Source: Promethearchaeum sp. (GTDB lineage Archaea > Asgardarchaeota > Lokiarchaeia > Sigyniarchaeales > Promethearchaeaceae). Taken from it: a DNA stretch of 5,905 bases. This document shows, in pieces, positions 1 to 5,905 of this stretch (position 1 is the stretch's first letter; each line of letters begins with the position of its first letter). The stretch is from assembly GCA_030611625.1 (NCBI GenBank), contig JAUWPK010000244.1:1-5905 (forward strand), read 5' to 3'. The translations under genes were made by a program, and so were the position numbers. The notes beneath the pieces are model-generated. The model was not told the origin of the DNA. It saw nothing but the letters and a program-made list of their open reading frames with translations, and did not search any database.

Positions 1-102
1 TGTTGGCTTCCGATCTAAAACCTTTAGTTTGTTGCGCAGGTTCTGTGCTTCTTGGTGAATAGGATTAAATGCAATTTTTTTTTTTTTTTTATTTTTACTC
101 AT
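1..102 (-). CDS. Partial gene, N-terminal 34 residues of a basic protein of unknown function
   Basis: Reading the minus strand from the ATG at 102 gives 34 codons with no stop before the left edge of the window, so this is the 5' end of a longer gene. The peptide begins MSKNKKKKKIAFNPIHQE and continues QAQNLRNKLK-like, rich in Lys, Gln and Asn, as in the charged, partly helical start of a cytoplasmic protein. Five consecutive Lys codons lie inside a 16-base A run on the coding strand (75-90). Only this run length keeps the frame open; shifting by one base in either direction meets a stop within the window. No signal peptide or recognisable domain is visible, and I do not recognise the family. 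The gene is divergent from the membrane protein gene beginning at 143. The unbroken frame, amino-acid-like composition and well placed ATG support it, but its short length keeps confidence moderate. Confidence 0.55.
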   Translation of the reverse strand, partial: MSKNKKKKKIAFNPIHQEAQNLRNKLKVLDRKPT

Positions 103-142
103 AATCTGAAAATTTTTTATTATATTGATTAATGATATAATT
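103..142. promoter_or_regulatory. Short divergent intergenic region, probable back-to-back promoters
   Basis: Only 40 bases separate the two outward-facing start codons (ATG at 102 on minus, ATG at 143 on plus). The gap is almost entirely A/T. TTATTATATT at 117-126 could serve as a TATA box for a leaderless or nearly leaderless plus-strand transcript, since it ends about 17 bases before the ATG. The same AT-rich stretch read on the minus strand could serve the gene starting at 102. No Shine-Dalgarno-like purine run precedes either ATG, which fits leaderless transcripts in archaea. The assignment rests on position and base composition only. Confidence 0.3.
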
Positions 143-577
143 ATGCTTTTACAAGGAAATTTTGATCTTTGGACTGTATTGTATATTTTAATTGCTACAA
201 TATTCCTTTGGTTGATGTTATGGTTAGCAACTCGATTTATTGTGACTAAAGATTTCGCTTCGAATAAGAAATTCGTGTTACTTCTTGTTGCTTTAATAAT
301 GGTTGTGCTCATCCCATTAGTATCAGGGGTAGTTTTAATTATTGTTAGCTGGCCAGGGGAAGCTATGGTCTGGATAAGAAGTTTAATAGATAATGGTGGT
401 CGTAATTATACTACCGCTTTGGTTCCTATTATAATATTTCTTCTTTTCCTAATGATTCTGAAATTTTTAGCTGGTATGGACTGGAAAGACACTACTTGGG
501 TAGCTTTGATTGCTCTATTTCTGCTATATATGTTGTATTCTCTGCTTCCTGAATTAGATTTTCTCGGACAGATGTAA
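143..577 (+). CDS. Small four-helix integral membrane protein, family unknown
   Basis: This is a 144-residue protein if it starts at the ATG at 143. A TTG at 125 would add six residues (MINDII), but there is no ribosome-binding site to favour it, so I chose the ATG. Counting from the ATG, hydrophobic segments lie at about residues 9-31, 44-69, 91-112 and 118-136. The loop between helices 1 and 2 is basic (TRFIVTKDFASNKK) and the first residues are neutral to acidic, so the positive-inside rule predicts both ends outside the cytoplasm. The longest loop, between helices 2 and 3, carries Trp, Glu, Arg and Asn-Gly-Gly and would be extracytoplasmic. There is no signal-peptidase site, lipobox, cofactor motif or conserved charged residue within a helix that would suggest transport or catalysis. 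I do not recognise the family. It is flanked by a divergent gene and a convergent tRNA methyltransferase gene, so it is probably transcribed alone. Confidence 0.75.
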   Translation: MLLQGNFDLWTVLYILIATIFLWLMLWLATRFIVTKDFASNKKFVLLLVALIMVVLIPLVSGVVLIIVSWPGEAMVWIRSLIDNGGRNYTTALVPIIIFLLFLMILKFLAGMDWKDTTWVALIALFLLYMLYSLLPELDFLGQM

Positions 578-580
578 AAT

Positions 581-624
581 CTTTTTTATTATTTTATTTT
601 TTTACTATTTTCTTTTTTTTTTTT
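581..624 (+). terminator. Serial poly-T tracts, probable archaeal-type terminator of the membrane protein gene
   Basis: Immediately after the TAA at 575-577 the plus strand carries T6 (582-587), T7 (597-603) and T12 (613-624) with short interruptions and no evident GC-rich hairpin upstream. Bare T-tracts on the non-template strand are the usual intrinsic termination signal in archaea. From 594 onward the tracts lie inside the 3' end of the convergent methyltransferase gene, where they read as lysine codons. Confidence 0.55.
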
Positions 625-1409
625 ACTATTGAAGGATTTTCAATGGCAAGGTTTACTTTTTGGAAGAAATTTTGCAAGTAAGATGTTTCCTTTTCAGAGA
701 GAAAAGAGCGCCCCAAGAAATTTCTAAAAGATTGAAGTGTTCGATCGGTTCTGAATTCTTGCATCGGGATATTATCTATAGTGTGACTGATCTGTTTGAG
801 CAGTAAATCACGTTCTGCTTTAGTAGCGGGTGAAATCTCTTGCCGGGATATTTTTTGAATATTTAGATAGAATGTGTAAAGAATAATACCAACCGCTTGT
901 GATATATTGAGCGTTGGGTATTCATGATCAGCAGGAATTCTTAATAGGAAATCCATTAATTTGATTTCATTATTTGTAAGCCCTGTGGATTCCCTTCCAA
1001 AAACCAGAGCCACTTTAGTTTTTTTTATAAATAGTGAAAAATCTAACTCATTTAGGAATATAGGGATTCTTTTAAGATTTTTTCTAACTATCCCCTTTGC
1101 ACTTGTTCCAATTACTAAGTCAAATTGTTGAAAGAATTTAGTCAAAAATTCTTCTTCTCGATTATCATTATAAATCACTTCTGCATTTTCTAGGATTTCT
1201 TGTGCATGCATTGCAAATCCATATGCATATTTACTTTTTGGCTCTTCTTTGGGATTAAGTAGGATTAATTTGTGAAATCCGAAATTTTTCATAACACGTG
1301 CTATGGATCCAACATTTCCCGATGATTCTACATTAATTAAAACTATTGTTATATCTAAATCATTCAATTTGCTTTTAGTATTCTTTAGATGACCTTCTGA
1401 TCCATTCAT
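594..1409 (-). CDS. trmJ: TrmJ-like SpoU-family tRNA (cytidine-2'-O-)-methyltransferase
   Basis: This 271-residue protein has all three SpoU/SPOUT signature motifs. Motif 1 is SSGNVGSIARVMKNFGF (29-45), with Asn32 and the Arg38 expected to act in catalysis. Motif 2 is LVFGRESTGLTNNE (135-148). Motif 3 is IPADHEYPTLNISQAVGIIL (158-177), part of the trefoil-knot S-adenosylmethionine site. TSAKG followed by RKNLKRIP (102-116) and the helical C-terminal extension (about 195-255, with a conserved-looking LGR-x-FLSEKE stretch) fit TrmJ rather than TrmH or RlmB. TrmJ proteins act as dimers and methylate the ribose of tRNA position 32; the characterised archaeal enzyme is specific for cytidine. The tail (263-271) is seven lysines interrupted by Ile-Val. 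The start is the ATG at 1409; two overlapping out-of-frame ATGs lie beside it and no Shine-Dalgarno sequence is visible. The gene follows the activase fusion on the same strand after 54 bases, but a T8 tract between them argues for separate transcripts. Family assignment is firm; the exact tRNA position is inferred. Confidence 0.92.
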   Translation of the reverse strand: MNGSEGHLKNTKSKLNDLDITIVLINVESSGNVGSIARVMKNFGFHKLILLNPKEEPKSKYAYGFAMHAQEILENAEVIYNDNREEEFLTKFFQQFDLVIGTSAKGIVRKNLKRIPIFLNELDFSLFIKKTKVALVFGRESTGLTNNEIKLMDFLLRIPADHEYPTLNISQAVGIILYTFYLNIQKISRQEISPATKAERDLLLKQISHTIDNIPMQEFRTDRTLQSFRNFLGRSFLSEKETSYLQNFFQKVNLAIENPSIVKKKKKIVKK

Positions 1410-1432
1410 TAATCATTATAATAGAAAATCCT

Positions 1433-1440
1433 AAAAAAAA
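1433..1440 (-). terminator. T8 tract after the activase fusion gene
   Basis: On the minus strand eight consecutive T residues lie 23 bases after the TGA (1464-1466) of the large gene and 23 bases before the ATG of the methyltransferase gene. No hairpin precedes them, so this looks like an archaeal-type poly-T terminator. The remaining AT-rich sequence to 1410 contains TATTATAAT close to the methyltransferase start, but its spacing is too short for a confident TATA call. Confidence 0.45.
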
Positions 1441-1463
1441 GTTCTATGTTTTCTAATTTTGTA

Positions 1464-4400
1464 TCAAAAAATGATTTGTTGATCTAAATATTGATGGGCT
1501 TGATGCATAAAAGCCTCCAACCGAGTGAGAATATTTACTGCAGCTCCCCCATCAAATTTAAATGTCGTAATGGCTGCATTCGGATAGTCTTCTTTTAATC
1601 GTTTCAACATGGCAGCAATAGGTGTCCCCAATAAATATGTAAAGGGAATAAAATTAATAATCCCGCACACTTTTCCCGTTTCTAACAGCCAGCGTGCCTT
1701 TCCAATGGAAATGACAATTTCATTTTCGATGATTTCATTTACGTAAGGTGCAGCTAAATTTTCTAATTCTTGTACTGTAGGTTCTGGATAGATTTCTAGA
1801 AAATCAGCAAAAGGTTTGTAGATGTTATGCTCATGGAACTTTTGCCATTTACCCGAAAGAAAGAGTTCCATCCAATAACGTCGTTTTTTCTTCCGCTTGG
1901 TGTCATCCATCATGGTATGATTAAAATGATACATATTTTCCGCAACAGGAGGTGCCACCACTTCCCCGCCGAGCTTTTCAATCATTTCAAAGAAATCATT
2001 ATTACTGTAAGGATGCCAGCGTAAATAAAATTCTCCAATAATCCCAATCCGAGGTTTTTGAATAGATTTATCCACTTCAATTGTATCAAACTCCCTTCGA
2101 GCAAGTTTCATTGTATTATGGATATTTCCATGATTTAAGAGAGTTGTACATAACATTTCTTTAGTATGTTGATATATTCTATCAGTTTCTCCTTTAATCA
2201 CTTCATAGGGTTTCGTCTGGCGATGTGCAGAAAATAAACAGTCAGAAGCAGCAATGGCAGTCCAGCTATCAATGGGTAGCCGTAAATTTACGCGACCCAT
2301 ATCAATAAGGGCTTTTTCCGCCGTTGGTGCATATAATTCAACTTGTGACATACCAAGTTTATGAAGAACCACCCGTTGCATTGATTCATAATGATTGAGG
2401 CGACACACCCCATTTCCTGTAGGCATTAAAAAAGCAGAATTCTTAGGATCAAATCCAGGTTGGCGAGTCATCTTCACGAGATCCCCCGTTATGATAATAT
2501 AGGGATAGCATTCCTTATTATTTGTATATTTTCGCGCCCAAAGTAGACTTTCAGCATCGGTTTCAGGAAGTACTTTTGCATTTATACCATTAGCACGAAA
2601 TGCAGCTTCCAAAGCAAAAACATGATCGTTATTCACTGGAGGGAGATAGAGTGTTTTTCCTAAAGTGAGAATATTTTTACCCACTTCCCTTGGTGATTTC
2701 CCTATAATCAGATCTTTAGATTTAAATTCGGTTTTATGTTTTCGAAGAAATCGTATACTATCTAAGAATGCCTCAATGCGAGTTTTAAACCCTGCATCGG
2801 CACTATGTTCGTCAATTTCCAAAACAAGACTAGGTTTATTGCCCATCATGAAGAGGAAATATTGTAAAACAAAAGAATCAGGTCCACACGCAAAATTATT
2901 AATATAAACAGGAAAAAGATTTGGGTGATCATGGATAATTTTTGTAGCTCCTAACAAGCGATGTCCAAACCACCAGTACATACTAGGTAGTTCTTTTTGA
3001 ACATCTAATTTTGATAGGGGGAAAAAATCAATTGGAATGGTCTTTACTCCCAATTTATTAATTTTACGAGGTATATCGAGATTAATTCCGCGGTCTGATC
3101 CATTATAGGAACGACTTATAATAACGATGGCAAATTCATCTTCATCTAGATCTGCAAGAGCTTTTTCTCCTTCTTTAACCATTTGTTCACGGAAATATTG
3201 TAATGCCTTTTTGCCTTTTTGTAGTGCAGCAGATAGTTTTTTTCGCGTAATACCTAATTTTGGACCAAAAACCTTCATAAGCTCATCCAATATAAATTTA
3301 TCTCCAACAGAGGGTTTTACGATGGGAGATAAAACTTGGACGCCCATCTCTTCTAAATTAAAAGCAGTTCGAAGTAAATCTGGCGAGGTTTGTACATAAG
3401 TACAAAGTAAAGTTTCATTAATATTCGGATTTTCATTCCACATATCCATCATATAAGGGAGAAAGATGAAATCTACGCCTTTTTCAACCAATTCAAGAAC
3501 ATGGGCATGAAGAACTTTAATAGGAAAACAAGTTTCTTCTACCACAGTTTCTAAAGCTAATTTAATGTGTTTTTTATTGGTTGGATCTGAAAGTATAATT
3601 TCATACCCTAATTCCGTAAAGATGGCTTTCCATAAAGGAAAATCTTCATAAATAATCATGGATAGTGGGATTCCAATTTTTCCTCGTCCTTGATTGGGCG
3701 TAATAGCATGGGCATAAGAATTACGGAGCAGTTCATCGCGTATTTGAAAATAATCGGGAATATCTATTTTGTTGACATCATCCGTTTTTTTGTCGTATCG
3801 ATCACACCTACTCCCATAATAAAAGACAGATTCACCAATCGATACGCGGTTTATTGTACAATTATTGGCACACCCCGTGCAATCAAAAGTTTTGATCTTG
3901 TATTCTTGTTCGGCAGCATGCCACCCTTTAAAGTGAGAAGGAGAATTGAGTTGTGCATCTGCGATCATTAGCGCTGCACCATAGGCACCTATATTCTCAT
4001 GATGTGGAGGTACAATTACCGGGGTTCCTAACACCATTTCAAAGGCTGTGGCTACTGCTTTATTATACGCAACACCACCTTGCAAGAAAATTGTCTGCCC
4101 AATTCGTCGTCCTTCTACAACTTTATTAATATAATTGTAAACAATTGAATAGGCTAAACCTGCGATTAAATCTTCTTTGGGTACTCCTTTCTGTTGATGA
4201 TGGATTAGATCTGATTCCATAAAGACTGTGCATCGTTCACCATAACGACTGGGTTCTTGGGATTTAAGAGCATATTCTGTGAATTCTTCTTCAATATTAA
4301 TCCCTAACCGATTTGCTTGCTCTTCGAGAAAGGAACCAGTACCTGCTGCACAAACTTTATTCATTTCAAAGTCAATAATTGCTCCATTTTCAATACTAAT

Positions 4401-5702
4401 ATATTTAGAATCTTGTCCTCCAATTTCAAAAATTGTATCAACTTTAGGATTAATTTCTATTGCACCACGAGCATGGGCAGTTATTTCATCTTTAACAATA
4501 TCCGCCCCGATAAAATCACCAATTAAATATCGAGCAGACCCTGTGGTACATGCACCAATTACATGAATGGAATGGCCTATCTCATCCCCGATTTCTTTCA
4601 ATCCACGCTTGACGGCTTCAATGGGTTGACTACCAGTTAGTAAATATTTTTTGACTAAGATTTGATGGTTTGCGTCCATCAAGAGAAGCTTTGTACTGAT
4701 AGACCCCACATCAATACCAAGATATGCATCAACCATTTGTTGATGAGGAGAATTCGCAATGGTCTGTTCCATGTGATTTTTATGCGCTTCGGATATATTT
4801 AAGGGGGAAAAACCCTTTTCTTTTTCAATAATAGTAGAAAGGAAGGTCTTAATGCTTTGAATCCCTGGAAATTTAGTTGGGGTATCAAAAACATTAAATG
4901 CAGCTCCAATAGCTCCTATAAGTGAATTGTATTTAGGAATGATAAGTTCTCCCTCTTTTAGTTCCAGGACGTCTTGGAATGCTTTCACCAAGCCTTGATT
5001 ATTAGCAACACCACCAATAAAGGCCACATTCGGCTTAATAGGGGAGTTTTTACCGATAGTTGCTTTAAAATTGCGCGCCATGGCATAACACAAACCAGCA
5101 ACTATATCATAAATTGGAGTGCCTTTCTGTTGCAAATGAATCATATCACTTTTTGCGAAAACCGAACATCTTCCTGCTATTCGTGGAGGATTGGTGGATT
5201 TTAACGCAAGTTCTCCAAATTCACTTTCAATATTGATTCCCAACCGCGCTGCCTGCTGATCTAAAAAAGCTCCGGTACCTGCAGCACATAGAGTATTCAT
5301 GGAAAAATTTTCAATCACGAAATTATTATTTTTTTCATCATTATGCAAATGAATTAGTTTTGAATCTTGCCCTCCAATATTAATGATTGAACTTACGCCT
5401 TTATATAATCGGCTAACAGCTAAAGTTTCCGCAATCACCTCATTGATAAAAGTTGCCTTCATAAATTGTGCAACACGTTTCCCTCCTGAACCTGTAATCC
5501 CCACCGAGAATACTTTTTCCACTGGATAACGGGTAAACATGTCTTCTAACACATTTAATATTATTTCTCCGGGATGACCTTTATGACGAAGATAATGATG
5601 CTCTAATATTTCCTCATTTTGATTTAAAAATACTATTTTTGCTGTTATACTTCCCAAATCAATGCCAATTACTATTTTTTCTATATCTCGTCTTATATCC
5701 AT
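1464..5702 (-). CDS. Giant fusion: tandem 2-hydroxyacyl-CoA dehydratase activase (BcrAD/BadFG) domains, DUF2229 and HgdB-like module
   Basis: This 1412-residue, probably cytoplasmic, iron-sulfur ATPase should move low-potential electrons at the cost of ATP. Activase domain 1 (about 11-275) has phosphate-binding GIDLGSITAK (13-22), GGQDSK (110-115), CAAGTG (139-144), a second cluster Cys179 in RCSVFAKSD, and GGVANN (230-235). Domain 2 (about 326-583) repeats all of these: GIDVGSISTK (329-338), GGQDSK (428-433), Cys451, Cys491 and GGVAYN (542-547). A CX2CX3CX17C cluster follows (608-633). The DUF2229-like part (about 675-800) contains EETCFPIK (Cys725). The HgdB-like region (about 855-1400) contains CGPDSF (939), ECYP (1065), GVCR (1100), PRIGIIGEFYLR (1217-1228) and a C-terminal PF-x-x-x-x-G motif in which a usual Cys is Tyr1356. 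The length matches the roughly 1400-residue family fusions. The start is fixed by an in-frame TAA directly before the ATG; a weak AGGGA lies 8 bases upstream. No partner genes are in view. The substrate is unknown: these fusions are often annotated as acyl-CoA dehydratase activases, but they may instead serve double-cubane-type reductases. Confidence 0.96.
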   Translation of the reverse strand: MDIRRDIEKIVIGIDLGSITAKIVFLNQNEEILEHHYLRHKGHPGEIILNVLEDMFTRYPVEKVFSVGITGSGGKRVAQFMKATFINEVIAETLAVSRLYKGVSSIINIGGQDSKLIHLHNDEKNNNFVIENFSMNTLCAAGTGAFLDQQAARLGINIESEFGELALKSTNPPRIAGRCSVFAKSDMIHLQQKGTPIYDIVAGLCYAMARNFKATIGKNSPIKPNVAFIGGVANNQGLVKAFQDVLELKEGELIIPKYNSLIGAIGAAFNVFDTPTKFPGIQSIKTFLSTIIEKEKGFSPLNISEAHKNHMEQTIANSPHQQMVDAYLGIDVGSISTKLLLMDANHQILVKKYLLTGSQPIEAVKRGLKEIGDEIGHSIHVIGACTTGSARYLIGDFIGADIVKDEITAHARGAIEINPKVDTIFEIGGQDSKYISIENGAIIDFEMNKVCAAGTGSFLEEQANRLGINIEEEFTEYALKSQEPSRYGERCTVFMESDLIHHQQKGVPKEDLIAGLAYSIVYNYINKVVEGRRIGQTIFLQGGVAYNKAVATAFEMVLGTPVIVPPHHENIGAYGAALMIADAQLNSPSHFKGWHAAEQEYKIKTFDCTGCANNCTINRVSIGESVFYYGSRCDRYDKKTDDVNKIDIPDYFQIRDELLRNSYAHAITPNQGRGKIGIPLSMIIYEDFPLWKAIFTELGYEIILSDPTNKKHIKLALETVVEETCFPIKVLHAHVLELVEKGVDFIFLPYMMDMWNENPNINETLLCTYVQTSPDLLRTAFNLEEMGVQVLSPIVKPSVGDKFILDELMKVFGPKLGITRKKLSAALQKGKKALQYFREQMVKEGEKALADLDEDEFAIVIISRSYNGSDRGINLDIPRKINKLGVKTIPIDFFPLSKLDVQKELPSMYWWFGHRLLGATKIIHDHPNLFPVYINNFACGPDSFVLQYFLFMMGNKPSLVLEIDEHSADAGFKTRIEAFLDSIRFLRKHKTEFKSKDLIIGKSPREVGKNILTLGKTLYLPPVNNDHVFALEAAFRANGINAKVLPETDAESLLWARKYTNNKECYPYIIITGDLVKMTRQPGFDPKNSAFLMPTGNGVCRLNHYESMQRVVLHKLGMSQVELYAPTAEKALIDMGRVNLRLPIDSWTAIAASDCLFSAHRQTKPYEVIKGETDRIYQHTKEMLCTTLLNHGNIHNTMKLARREFDTIEVDKSIQKPRIGIIGEFYLRWHPYSNNDFFEMIEKLGGEVVAPPVAENMYHFNHTMMDDTKRKKKRRYWMELFLSGKWQKFHEHNIYKPFADFLEIYPEPTVQELENLAAPYVNEIIENEIVISIGKARWLLETGKVCGIINFIPFTYLLGTPIAAMLKRLKEDYPNAAITTFKFDGGAAVNILTRLEAFMHQAHQYLDQQIIF

Positions 5703-5810
5703 TTAATTTTTCCCTATTTCTAAGTTAGCTGCCTTTAGCATTATTGAGTAATGAATCGAATCTTAAAACTGAAATGGTATGGGTTCTACGAAGGAATTTA
5801 AAGAAGACAT
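5703..5810 (-). promoter_or_regulatory. Intergenic leader and probable promoter region of the activase fusion gene
   Basis: This stretch of about 108 bases lies between the T8 tract and the ATG at 5702 and has no credible gene. Read on the minus strand, two AT-rich hexamer-like sites could act as TATA boxes: CTTTAAAT near 5793-5800 and TTTTAAGAT near 5759-5767. They would give leaders of very roughly 70 and 35 bases respectively. A weak AGGGA at 5711-5715 is the only purine run near the start codon. I see no convincing operator, inverted repeat or riboswitch fold. The call is positional and low confidence. Confidence 0.25.
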
Positions 5811-5818
5811 AAAAAAAA
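5811..5818 (-). terminator. T8 tract after the right-edge gene
   Basis: On the minus strand eight T residues follow five bases after the TAA that ends the right-edge reading frame. There is no hairpin. It matches the arrangement after the activase fusion gene and supports the reading that a real gene ends just before it. Confidence 0.4.
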
Positions 5819-5823
5819 CAAAT

Positions 5824-5905
5824 TTAGTATTGCTCTTCATGTAAATTTAATGCAAGATAAATATAAAGTTTATCCTCACCAGAATAACGTATTTTGTTCA
5901 TAAAG
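5824..5905 (-). CDS. Partial gene, C-terminal end of an unrecognised protein
   Basis: On the minus strand a frame is open from the right edge of the window to a TAA at 5824-5826. It reads F-MNKIRYSGEDKLYIYLALNLHEEQY. The mix of charged and hydrophobic residues looks like genuine coding sequence, and a T8 tract follows the stop after five bases as a terminator would. An internal ATG at 5901 could in principle be the start of a 25-residue peptide, but an incoming longer gene is more likely. No domain can be recognised from so short a piece. It lies on the same strand as the activase fusion, about 120 bases upstream, and may or may not be co-transcribed with it. Confidence 0.4.
   Translation of the reverse strand, partial: FMNKIRYSGEDKLYIYLALNLHEEQY

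Noticed and set aside
1410..1463. Co-transcription of the methyltransferase with the activase fusion gene as one operon
   Set aside because: They share a strand and a 54-base gap, but a T8 tract lies between them and their functions are unrelated, so I do not call an operon. Read-through remains possible.
1827..5204. Several plus-strand open frames of 65-95 codons opposite the activase fusion gene
   Set aside because: They are antisense shadows of a long, strongly conserved gene. Their translations show no domain and they have no promoters or ribosome-binding sites of their own.
3954..5672. Possible recent tandem DNA duplication inside the large gene
   Set aside because: The two activase repeats share motifs at the protein level but differ widely elsewhere, and the same tandem layout is known in distant homologues. 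It is an old domain duplication, not a recent repeat.
5763..5810. A 15-codon minus-strand frame (MSSLNSFVEPIPFQF) in the leader of the activase fusion gene, a possible leader peptide
   Set aside because: It is very short, has no ribosome-binding site, its ATG abuts a T8 tract, and it lacks the runs of one amino acid expected of an attenuator peptide. Chance explains it.
1..5905. tRNA, rRNA, CRISPR repeats, insertion sequence ends or attachment sites
   Set aside because: Gaps between genes total only a few hundred bases. None contains a cloverleaf, regularly spaced repeats, terminal inverted repeats or a transposase fragment that I can see.

Overview
This is an AT-rich window. The absence of strong Shine-Dalgarno sequences, the bare poly-T tracts at gene ends with no hairpin that I can see, the Lys/Ile/Asn-rich proteins and the TrmJ-type methyltransferase together suggest an anaerobic archaeon, possibly of the Asgard (Loki-like) group. 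That placement is an inference: the window has no rRNA or other lineage marker, and homologues of both large proteins also occur in bacteria.

Layout from left to right. (1) Positions 1-102, minus strand: the first 34 codons of a gene that runs off the left edge, with a five-lysine run encoded by a 16-base homopolymer. (2) Positions 103-142: a very short divergent promoter gap. (3) Positions 143-577, plus strand: an unrecognised small protein with four membrane segments, ending in a series of T-tracts. (4) Positions 594-1409, minus strand: a SpoU/TrmJ-family tRNA 2'-O-ribose methyltransferase, convergent with the membrane protein gene. The T-tracts that probably terminate that gene also encode this protein's lysine-rich tail. 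(5) Positions 1464-5702, minus strand: a 1412-residue fusion protein that fills about 70% of the window. It joins two tandem 2-hydroxyacyl-CoA dehydratase activase (BcrAD/BadFG) ATPase domains, a CX2CX3CX17C cysteine cluster, a DUF2229-like domain and an HgdB-like dehydratase/reductase region. (6) Positions 5703-5823: an intergenic region with a T8 tract and the probable promoter of the large gene. (7) Positions 5824-5905, minus strand: the likely C-terminal end of another gene entering from the right edge.

The central object is the giant activase fusion. In the classical systems a homodimeric ATPase ('archerase') bridges one [4Fe-4S] cluster and fires a low-potential electron into a separate iron-sulfur dehydratase or reductase. 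Here one polypeptide appears to carry both ATPase protomers and an electron-accepting module. No CoA-transferase, separate dehydratase subunit, ferredoxin or other partner gene is visible, so its substrate cannot be read from context. The methyltransferase is a tRNA-modification gene with no evident functional link to it. I found no CRISPR array, mobile element, tRNA, rRNA or clearly new multi-gene system. The leads most worth a second look are the apparent Cys-to-Tyr change in the C-terminal motif of the fusion protein and the use of homopolymers both as terminators and as poly-lysine codons.
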